Part shown: positions 55,646-64,000 of the stretch, one piece after another
Position numbering within the stretch: the stretch's first letter is position 1
Layout: each line of letters begins with the position of its first letter
NCBI GenBank assembly: GCA_036346205.1
Contig: JARFJB010001357.1
Span: 239,501-303,500, forward strand
Source of the DNA: Vesta saturnalis
Taxonomy: Eukaryota; Arthropoda; Insecta; Coleoptera; Lampyridae
DNA: 64,000 bases
Direction of reading: 5' to 3'
Made by a program: the position numbers and the translations under genes
The notes under the pieces: model-generated
What the model was told of the DNA's origin: nothing
What the model saw: the letters and a program-made list of their open reading frames with translations, nothing else
Database searches by the model: none

Positions 55646-56049
55646 TCATCTCAAAATATCACCCATCATAATGCATGAATCATCCGTTTTTTATGCTGAA
55701 GGCGACTACTTACAACCTCGAGGTCATTACTCAGATATGAAAAAAAATTTTGAGCCAAAGCTTAAATTTCAACCTTAAAGATCGCATAGGGCATAATCGT
55801 TTAATATCTTCGTCCAGGTTTTTTATATATTTGATAAAAATCAAAACTGCCCCAAATAAACATTAATAATAATAAATACAGTTAAATAACATCTGTTTAT
55901 TATGAACAAAAAAAAACACTTGTTATCATATTTACATAGCTCATCTATTAATTATTCTTCCCCATTATTAAAATACAATTTTTATGACAGGGGCAAAGTC
56001 CTAGTTCGCATCTTCCAAGGCTAGGACCACTTATTAGAATACAAACCTT
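55646..56049. other. No gene recognised
   Basis: AT-rich. The 65-codon frame at 55581-55778 overlaps the tandem repeat and shows no family motif. Confidence 0.4.
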
Positions 56050-56243
56050 CAGGGCAAGGCCAACTCCAAGGTTAACCCCCAGACTAACACCAAGGCCAAA
56101 CCCGAACTCTCAAAGCTAAAAATATGACCCACACGTGGGTGCAGACGCACAGACACACAGACACACAGACACGCAGACACGCAGGCACGCAGACACGTAG
56201 ACACGCATACACGCAGACGCGTAGACACGCAGAAACGTAAACA

Positions 56244-56323
<80 letters not shown>

Positions 56324-56480
56324 GGCACGCACACAAACACACACACACACACACACAGCATGACAAAAATGGTCAAAATGGATTCAGATACCCTCAAAAC
56401 GATCCGTCAAAATCTCGAGGTCGAATTTTTTCATGAATTCGATACCTTCCCTTACTGTACTTCCAATATTATACGGGACT
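56050..56480 (+). mobile_element. SINE-like unit with a CA-rich microsatellite
   Basis: A mixed ACACAGAC/CA tract (56148-56357) is followed directly by CATGACAAAAATGGTCAAAATGGATTCAG, AAATCTCGAGGTCGAATTTTTTCATGA and ATACCTTCCCTTACTGTA ... TATACGGGA. The tail matches 35975-36112. Long open frames across the CA tract on the minus strand are repeat artefacts. Confidence 0.65.
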
Positions 56481-56507
56481 GTAAAGATAAATAATTTATT
56501 ATAAATT

Positions 56508-56760
56508 TTGTTATGAACGAATAAGTTCAAGGCTAAATATGTAATTAAAAATTATTATTAATGTTATTAAATACTTAAATGAAAACTTTACCTCGAGTAG
56601 GATTTGAACCTACGACAGAATTCACATCGATTGGGGCTTGAATTTCGATAGCGCAGTTAGTTATCGTGGTACTCTAGCAAAATACAGGTCGTGGGTTCAA
56701 ATCCCACTCGAGATAAATTTTTTATTTATGTATTTAATAAAATTAATTATAATTTTTTAA
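56508..56760. repeat. Chimeric tRNA-like SINE units
   Basis: The flank TTGTTATGAACGAATAAGTTCAAGG and a short minus-strand tRNA-like end (56591-56617) are joined to a plus-strand tRNA-like head at 56642-56715 (ATTTCGATAGCGCAGTTAGTTA ... CTCTAGCAAAATAC ... GTGGGTTCAAATCCCACTCGAGAT). The anticodon loop again reads AGC. The D-arm is weaker than in the 21.1-kb copy. Confidence 0.6.
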
Positions 56761-57493
56761 AATAAATATATTTTCGCCAAACCGAATATACTTGTATTAA
56801 TGATTGTTAGAAAAATAGTTATTTATTAGGTTTGGATGGACTTTTCTATCATTTACTGCAGTCTCTACAATCAGTGGTTCATTAATAAATATGCCATAGT
56901 CTATGTCTTCATCATCCTATTCATTACCTGGTTGAGGAACATTGTTGTCAATACATATATTGTGCTCTAATTATTATAGAAGCATGCCCTTCTGACTACT
57001 GTAAGATTCTATGCCTTAAGAGACAACCAGGGGCGCGCCAGGAGCATGCGGCGCCTGTGTCAACATTTTTGATGGCGCCCCATTAATTAAAAACATTTGT
57101 ATCAAAAACTAATATTATAAATATTTTGCATGCCTAGGTGATAAGAGCCCCAACAACTATAGGTTCGGACACTTTCATTTTTAATTCTCTAGTAGCATTT
57201 TTAAGTAATACGACATGAATAAAAAAATAATGAATAATTAATTTGAAATACTATAATTTTTAGGCTTATGTTTAGAGACATTTAAATGACTGTTTTTGTT
57301 ATATTCTTAACGCATTGAAATAAAAAACACACAAAGATTGAAATAGTCTGTGTTAACTTTTTTATTTAAAATACAAAATTACAAACACAAGAAAACAGAT
57401 AAACAACAATAATAAATGAAAAATATAATATTTATAATATAAACATAATACATATTATACGGTAAATTAAATACAAACAATGTAAATAAGTCA

Positions 57494-60400
57494 TTAAATA
57501 AATTTTACTTTCCTAGCTTTTAGCAAAGAAAAAGTTTGGATAATATCATGAATATCAAGTTTATCCAGTATGTCAGACTCAATTGAAATTATTGCGAGAT
57601 CTGATAATCTATTTTGCGCCATTGTGGAGCGTAAATAACTCTTTATGATTTTTAATTTCGAAAAAGATCGCTCCGCGAACGCAACTGGCACAGGTAATGA
57701 TAAAAGAATACGGAGTGCTAAAGTAAAATTTGGAAAAACTCCTACTAAATCATTTGAATAAATATACTGAATTATTTGAGATATATCTTTTTTTGAATTC
57801 GTAATAAATACTTGACATTGTAAACTTTCTTCACATAAATCATCTGCGTCAATATCGGACTGATTTTCATGAGCTTGTAATTTTTTGCAGCAAGATAATA
57901 GGTATTCTTTATTTTGTAAATTATCTAATGAATATAAAAATTGGAATGAATCCATATGTTCTTTTAATAAAGAAAATCTGTCTTGTAACGAAATTAAAGT
58001 TTGATCTATTATACAGAAATAAAAATTTACTTTGAATGAATTTTCAGGATTTACTATAGGTTGATCTTCATGTTCATAATCAAATTGAGTAGATTTTTTA
58101 CGTCGTCTTAATGGCCTCGCACTACGAAATTCAGTGTCTATGTCAAACTTTTCTGCAATTAATTTGGAACTTTCAACAATTTCTGCAAAACTAGCATCAG
58201 ATCGATAATTAGTTAAAAATGTATTTAGTTTGTTTAATGCATCCAAAGCAAGTTGCAAATTTGTAATTTGAGATTGAAGCATTTTACTCACAAAATTTAC
58301 TTGATTTAAATTATCATACCACACTTTAACGGAGCAAATAAATGTAAATGTAGAAATTTTTTCTCCCAGACATTTTGCTTGGTATTTAGATTGTTCGTCG
58401 ACTCTTGTGTGGTCATTGCAAATTTCAAATAATGCATCAAAAACTTCTGGTAAATATTTATAGAGAGGCTTTATGTCATCAATTCTACTTGACCAGCGTG
58501 TTTCGGATAAGGGCTTTAAAGTTAAATTAGTAACATGCTTGATTAAGATATTCCATCGATTAGTAGACGCCGAGAAACATTTGTATAATTCTTGTATTAT
58601 ATTAAAAAAATTTATTGTTTCATGGTTGATATTGTAACAACAATAAATAACGCCAAGTTGTAATAACAAAACGTGGTGATCTAACTACTCAATTGTTATG
58701 ATGTAATTTGAATATTCTAATAAAGTAATAATGAAATTAGGTAAAATTCTCCCTAAACACAAATCATTTAACTAATTGAGATAGTTACCTTTCATCACTA
58801 ATTTGTGCCTTTGACTCTTATCGGTAGATTAATAAAGGGCAGGTTCTAATAAACTGATTTGCTCATATAAGTACCTAAAATGCTGCTTGATTCCAATCTG
58901 CTTAATTATTTTCTCTTATACTAAATAATGAAAAAATGTAATGTAAATAAAAACAATAAAATGATACCTCGAGCGCCAAACTATCTTTGTTATAGGAACA
59001 GTTAAACCTAGTTTGTAAATAATAATAAAAAATTTATCAAAATGAAAATAAAATAACAAGATACACTAAAGTTTATTTAATATCCAATTGAAATGATTAA
59101 TTCAAAAAGGTCTTAAATCTATTCGTTAATTACTACTAAAAAATCATTACCTTTGAACAGTTCTGAACATAGATTTTATTACCGCTGGTAACTCATGAAA
59201 CGGAATGGCCAACTTGATGAAGGCATTATAGCATCATTGTGGCGCAATCTCTAGATCTAAGGTTACCAGCCACACCCCACTGGAATTATCTTGATAATTT
59301 ATTCTTAATATTTTGTATCCATATATTTATTGCATTACTTTGAAGTTTTAGTATGTAAAAATTGCGATTTATGATGTAATCCAAGTAAAAATAAAGTAGT
59401 TAATAAAAGTGGTACTTTAAAAGTAAAAATTAAAAATTAGTTCCATTAAAATTAAAAAAATAGTAAAATAGTGGTAATACTAGTAAAATAGTGCCTTATA
59501 AAAGTGCCATAGTTTAAAAAAAAATAGTGCCTGCAAAAGAGCAAATGCTTTAGTTTTAAATATAATGAATTAAAAGTGAATCAAAATTGATGGCACTATT
59601 ACGCAAAATTTAGGGAATAACAATGTTATTACTTTCAGCAGGAAGTGAATTAAATAGAGGCTTTCAGAGTAGCTCCTGTAAGTGCCCACGCATCTGCGCA
59701 TAGAATTAGGTTATCACGCTTTGCGCGGTCAGCATTCAATTTCTTACGGAAAGGGAATATAAATCTTTATGAAAATATGTACACTTAAAAGATATGCATT
59801 ATGAAGATATGCAAATTAAGTTGCCTACCTCATACAAAACTTAAAAACTTTTCCTTATATGTAAACTAATAAATGAATGAAAGATCTTAAATTAAAGTAT
59901 TTTTAATACAACACAAAAAAGGGTTGTTACAATATTAGCGCCATCATTTACAATTAGATTCAGGCTGTGATTCGCACAAGGAACATAAAAAGCTCGCGGG
60001 TTCAAATCTAAAATTCTTTTTGTAGGCCACTATTTTTGCCGCACATGTTCAAGCCATTATCATAGCCGTGGCCTCTTATATTATTTATGTCTAAATTTAA
60101 TGTTTTTAATAGATCAATAAGACATGCTGTTAATCCAGCCCCTGTAACATCTGAAATTGGATAAAATGCTAAAAAATGTTCATGTATTTCAGTCGATCCT
60201 AATGCTAAATTGAAATGAAAGAATCGAATTATTACACTTATTTGCTCAATATGAGAAACATCCGGAGTGCAATCTAATATTATTGAATAATATTTATTTT
60301 GTCGACATAAATTTATAATATGATTTTTAATATTAAAAGCCATTAAGGAAAGTATTTCATTTTAGATTTTGTCTCCTAGATATGTTGGCATTTTGTGAAA

Positions 60401-61132
60401 TTTAGAATCGCTATTTATACGTTGTGTGTGTTCCGATATAATAGGATCAAACTTTTCTAGCATTTCAATACATTTTAATAAATTACCATTGTTGCGATTG
60501 TAAAGATTATTGCTTTTGCCTCGAAGTGCTAAATTTTGTTTACATAAAAATTCAATTACATAAATTATTCGCTTTATTACTACATACCATCGTTTACTTT
60601 CAATGTCTAATATTGTTTGCTGTAAATAATCAACAGTAGTTTTATTTTTGAACGATAGAAGCAACTCTGTCCATTTTTTGTAGTTAGTAAAGTGAGTGGA
60701 AGTTTTTTCATGGCGGTTCAGTCATTAAATCCCTGAATAAATCTATTTTGCTGAGAAGGTTCGAAAAGTTTACAACAAAAGCAATAAACATTATTTTTCG
60801 TAATTGAGTAAATCAACCAATTTCTATTACATTCTTCGCCATTTTTTAAGTTTCTCTTATAGTAACTTTCAGAAAATTTTCGACCCAACAAATCGCGCGG
60901 AAAATTAAAGTTTTTTTATTTGTTTAGGACCCGTTTTTATAATAGCTTGCCTAGATATGTGAGATATTGGTACCGGCCAAAGTCCTGGGTCATCAAATGT
61001 ACATTTATTTATTGTATCTGTACCTGTCTCTTCAGTATAGTCCCCAGATCCAAAAACAGGGGTAATTTCTTCAACGATTTGATTATCTTCACTGGGAGTT
61101 GGTCCTAGGCTGACTTTGTATTTTGAATTCAT
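57494..61132 (-). pseudogene. hAT/ZMYM1-like transposase, interrupted
   Basis: Read from 61132: an acidic N-terminus (MNSKYKVSLGPTPSEDNQIV), a TTF-type zinc-binding region (about 60910-60720, CNRNWLIYS and YCFCCKLF), helical segment 60664-60362, and a DUF4371-type RNase H-fold core 60343-60008 (ILDCTPDVSHIEQISVIIRF, GHGYDNGLNMCGKNSGLQ). A decayed NHSLNLIVNDGA block lies near 59970-59930. After the insertion the frame resumes at about 58669 and stays open for 391 codons (58669-57494), ending in the hAT dimerisation domain (VPVAFAERSFSKLKIIKSYL ... RLSDLAIISIE). Frameshifts near 60360, 60000 and 60720 and the insertion inactivate it. Confidence 0.88.
58690..59930. mobile_element. Insertion inside the hAT transposase
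   Basis: About 1.2 kb of AT-rich non-coding DNA interrupts the reading between the NHSLNLIVNDGA block and the NFFNIIQELYKCFSAS block of the transposase. Its part at 59380-59880 is an inverse copy of 34040-34480 (AGTGCCTGCAAAAGAGCAAATG; ATATGCAAATTAAGTTGCCTA), so at least that part is a dispersed repeat. Exact insertion borders and any target duplication were not resolved. Confidence 0.55.
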
Positions 61133-61699
61133 CTACACTGCAACCGGGTACTGATTCCTGAATTGAATCTGGCGGATAATCTTTGTCAGTTCTGGTCGTT
61201 TGTTTCGTAAAATACTGTGTTAATCTTGAGGCATTTTTCTCTTGTTCTTCTTGGCGTCTTTTTTTATTAATTAAATTTTAATGCCCGGAGAGTTTCTTTT
61301 TCTTTCTTTCTTGAGACATCTAAATAAAAATATTCATTAAATGTAATTATTCCATTACTAAAAGTCTTGTTTGCGTTATTTGCTTTAATTTTGCTTTAAT
61401 TATAGGAAAGTATGAAGTAACATTTTCGAATAATTTCGCTTTTATTACTTTTTTTTCTAGATTTTGCAAATATGATCGCTACCCCTATTGGGAAATGCGT
61501 ATTGTTATGTATGTATGTTTATTTTAAATGCAAAATAGCTTACCTTTAGTCTTTAATGTTCTTGATATTCTTAAATTCACATTCACTCACAAATATTTTA
61601 AAAATACAAGGTACATAAATTCTACACTAGTGCAGTACTGCTTGCTTAAGGAGAATGAAGCAAATAATATGTTTGTTCAATCATAGACGATTTCAAGTC

Positions 61700-61830
61700 A
61701 TGCATGTTTTAACAAGACTAAATGAGTTAGAACGCTTGCGCTTCATTTTGTAAATTCGTGCGTGAACAAATTTCCGCCGTCGCGTCGCCCGCGCGCTCCC
61801 GCCCCCGCGGCTATATATCCATCGGCGATT
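61700..61830. other. GC-rich island within the hAT element
   Basis: GCCGTCGCGTCGCCCGCGCG and CCCGCCCCCGCGGC (61776-61812) stand out from AT-rich surroundings. It lies upstream of the hAT transposase start on the minus strand, so it may be part of that element's 5' end or promoter. Inference only. Confidence 0.35.
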
Positions 61831-62480
61831 TAATATGAAGAGTCCACTGTATACAAGATATTAACACGACTATACGAACTATTCATGTTAGAACAAGAAT
61901 AATTACTGAGATCATAAATAAGTTATAATAAAATAAGGCGATATTGAATTATTTTAATCGCAACCTATAACGAATTTTGAATTTATATACATTTTTAAGG
62001 CCTCCTGGCCCCTGTGTTCGCTGACACATTCGACACGTAGACGGCGCGCCCCTGGAGACAACGGAAGCGCATTTTTAATAACCCATTACATCTTTCAATA
62101 ATTGACCGGATACGCTTTTGGCAATTATTATATCCAGCTTCTAAATATGTTTTTGCCGTAGTGGTGCCAAATCCTACGACGGTAACCACTATCTCCTAAA
62201 AAATGATTCATATTTTGAGTTCTAAATACATTCTAAATTCATTTCTCACCGAGTAAATAAAACAAGTCTGTTCACGTTCATGCAATTGCACCATTAATAG
62301 TTTTACTTGCCAATTATTCCATATGACTATAATTTATATACTTATTAGCTGAACATTAATCGAATGATAATTTTTTCTATTAATATATGTGTTCCACATA
62401 ATTGGGAGGATGTTTCTGTGGTGCTATAATCGCAACGTGTGTACAATCAATACATCCAATAACATCAGGAAGTCATCAAC

Positions 62481-63300
62481 TTAGATTAAATAATAGACAA
62501 GTGAAATACGTTTGTATTACATTACTTAGACATATACACCTTTCACGTTTGAGAAACATTTTTCTTCTACTGTGCTTGGAAATTTTACCCATCTTTTAAA
62601 TATGTCTCAGCTTCATTTAAAGCGGTCACAGTTTTACAGATGCTTCACCACACAGTTGGTTGACTTATGCTGTGTAAATATTACTATTGGCAAACATTTC
62701 AATGATATTAATACCTATAAGCATAATAAATTAGTAAATTTACCACATTATTTACAATCGATTGTTAAATTCATAAGACTGAAGCATAAGTTGCTCTACC
62801 TTTCTTTCAACATCTAATGCTAACGATTTTTTTGGAGTTGGAATAAAATCCGATACCATATTAATAAGACCCCGAACAAATTTGTTTGTCTAACATTTTA
62901 ACAAATTTCTGAATAGTCTATGTTCGTGCACAACACCTTCAGCATTTTCTACTACTTCAACCACCGTAGCGTTACTTGATCATCAAAATTTGCAATAATT
63001 GGCAATTTTAAGTTGTTGACAGTTTTATGGTTAGTTGTCTGATAAGCTTGTAATGTAATGCGCATATATCGATTGCTGGATATATTTAAGAGTGGCAAAT
63101 TTCCGCTGGATGTGTGCTTCGAAAAATAAGAAATGCAAAATTTTAATATATCGTGCAATAAGAGTTAAATATCGCATGAGAGATAAACCGAGTGAACTCG
63201 AGAATAGGTCTCCAGGCCGTCTACTCAAGCTGAATGTCTGCCAAATCTGATTTAGCTCCATTAATGTAGTTGTAAATTCCAATGCGGGTATAACAGAATT
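62481..63300 (-). other. Probable Harbinger N-terminal region, heavily decayed
   Basis: The minus strand downstream of 63282 shows open stretches without clear motif (63282-63031, 63158-62952). A stretch near 62640-62530 reads NEAETYLKDG ... LKRERCICLSNVIQTYF, compatible with the N-terminal part of the nuclease. Too degraded to define. Confidence 0.3.
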
Positions 63301-64000
63301 TTTAATAAAATTAGGCTATTTTGCCTTAAAATTTAAAATTATTCTTAATCGTACATAAAAAATTATTATGAAATTCCTAAGTAGTTGAGGTAGTGCCATC
63401 ACTCTTTGGCACCTAATAGCGAGTCGCCACTGCCTTTGAGTATTTTAGTGACAACATTGTCAATACTGACAATCCATAAAGATACTTTAATTTTCCCTAA
63501 AATTAAAGTTAGTATTTCTTTTTTAACGCATTTAGCTTTGAGAAAGATTTACGTGTTAAATGTAAAGAAAAATTGCTTACTTTGATATTTACGCACGGAC
63601 TTCCAACACAAAGTTTTACGTTTTTACAAAAGACAACTTTGATAACATAGTTAAATATTAATGATTATGTATAAATTAGAACTTTCTATTAAGCACTTTT
63701 AAGTTACATAAAGAACATTTGATTGGTAGTAGAGATTAAAACGTATTAGGCTTAATACAGACAATAATATCATTGTTTTAATTTTAATCAAGATTACAAT
63801 TTCTGAATCTTGGAAAAGAAACTCTACTTTCATATGCATTTTAAGCCAGTCGTCATATTGTCAACGTTGGTGAAAAGAAAGTAAGAACGACCTAATTATG
63901 TTAGTAATAAAATATGTGTAATGAAAATGAATTGTTTTAAAAAAACAAGTAGATTGCTTAGTATTGTATTTTAAACTAATTGAAGAAAATTTCCCTTCTC
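63301..64000. other. No gene recognised
   Basis: AT-rich sequence to the window edge, with no open frame, repeat or RNA signal I can support. Confidence 0.4.

Larger units (their letters stand above)
57028..62054 (-). mobile_element. hAT-type element with 12-bp inverted ends and 8-bp duplication
   Basis: CAGGGGCGCGCC at 57028-57039 is inverted at 62043-62054. GAGACAAC flanks it at 57020-57027 and 62055-62062, an 8-bp target duplication as in hAT. Further GGCGCC-type inverted phrases lie within the first 80 bp on each side (GGCGCCTGTGTC; CAGGAGG(C)C). The element is 5,027 bp and includes a later insertion at about 58690-59930. Confidence 0.95.
56830..62480 (-). pseudogene. HARBI1-like nuclease, interrupted
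   Basis: Read from about 62480: a catalytic block VIGCIDCTHVAIIAPQKHPP (62475-62405, with the first Asp), stops and frameshifts, then AKTYLEAGYNNCQKRIRSII and ERCNGLLKMRFRCL up to 62063. That is the conserved segment around the last catalytic acidic residue of DDE_Tnp_4. The hAT element follows. Past it, from 57027 down, the reading resumes as RCLLRHRIL and EGHASIIIRAQYM, the normal C-terminal continuation of this family. Extra stops (about 56985 and 56945) show later decay. Confidence 0.75.
56780..63000 (-). mobile_element. Harbinger/PIF-type element, split by a hAT element
   Basis: Minus-strand HARBI1-like coding remnants lie on both sides of the hAT element at 57028-62054. The protein reading passes from the right piece into the left piece when the hAT copy and one 8-bp duplication are removed. 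Outer ends and 3-bp target duplication of the Harbinger element were not found, so the boundaries are approximate. Confidence 0.65.

Noticed and set aside
56049..56397. Overlapping minus-strand frames of about 90-105 codons rich in Val/Cys
   Set aside because: They cover a CA-rich microsatellite inside a SINE-like unit; same artefact.
1..64000. CRISPR arrays, prokaryotic operons, prophage
   Set aside because: Repeats here are microsatellites, tandems or transposon ends without regular spacers, and the genes have eukaryotic introns.

Overview
This is eukaryotic, AT-rich nuclear DNA, almost certainly from an insect. The evidence is GT-AG introns in two host genes, a copia element primed by an initiator-Met tRNA half, and many arthropod-type DNA transposons. 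The order of insect cannot be fixed from the window. No prokaryotic operon, CRISPR array or rRNA is present.

Two host genes stand out. (1) A complete six-coding-exon YIPF6 gene (Golgi Yip1-family membrane protein) lies on the minus strand at 8867-7857; every splice junction keeps phase. (2) A plus-strand gene for a secreted or membrane-anchored proline-rich protein starts at 21953, has a 46-bp first intron, and by my reading a second intron of about 13.9 kb ending at 37049, with a short last exon at 37050-37185. That intron holds most of the repeats between 23 and 37 kb.

The rest is a transposon graveyard with clear nesting. 0.6-7.0 kb: a decayed minus-strand copia element, split by a piggyBac element (1885-4439, TTAA duplication, 15-bp inverted ends). 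9.7-10.9 kb: a dead Tc1-like element, then a tRNA-derived SINE. 11.4-13.4 kb: long fold-back elements. 13.7-14.3 kb: a LINE 3' fragment. 14.6-16.7 kb: a broken gene of an uncharacterised family with DTD and TGCD motifs resembling a PIN/FEN-type nuclease. 17.6-20.6 kb: a jockey-like LINE. 20.6-21.2 kb: inverted SINE units with tRNA-like heads. 28.6-30.2 kb: a 1.6-kb TG-rich microsatellite. 30.4-32.5 kb: a mariner-like element with long inverted ends. 32.9-33.7 kb: a FLYWCH/MULE transposase remnant.

41.8-46.2 kb: a long-inverted-repeat element with TA duplications carries a second fragment of the PIN-like family, and a nearly intact piggyBac (43382-45789) sits inside its right arm. 51.1-55.2 kb: a Polinton/Maverick-type protein-primed DNA polymerase remnant on the minus strand. 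56.8-63 kb: a Harbinger transposase gene is split by a 5-kb hAT element (57028-62054; 12-bp inverted ends, 8-bp duplication GAGACAAC), which itself contains a further insertion.

Two patterns cut across these regions. One is a stem-loop (CTGANGA, a stem of variable sequence, GAAACGT) seen at several loci inside hairpin elements. The other is the PIN-like gene family, which occurs once as an intron-containing pseudogene and once as a fragment inside a terminal-inverted-repeat element.
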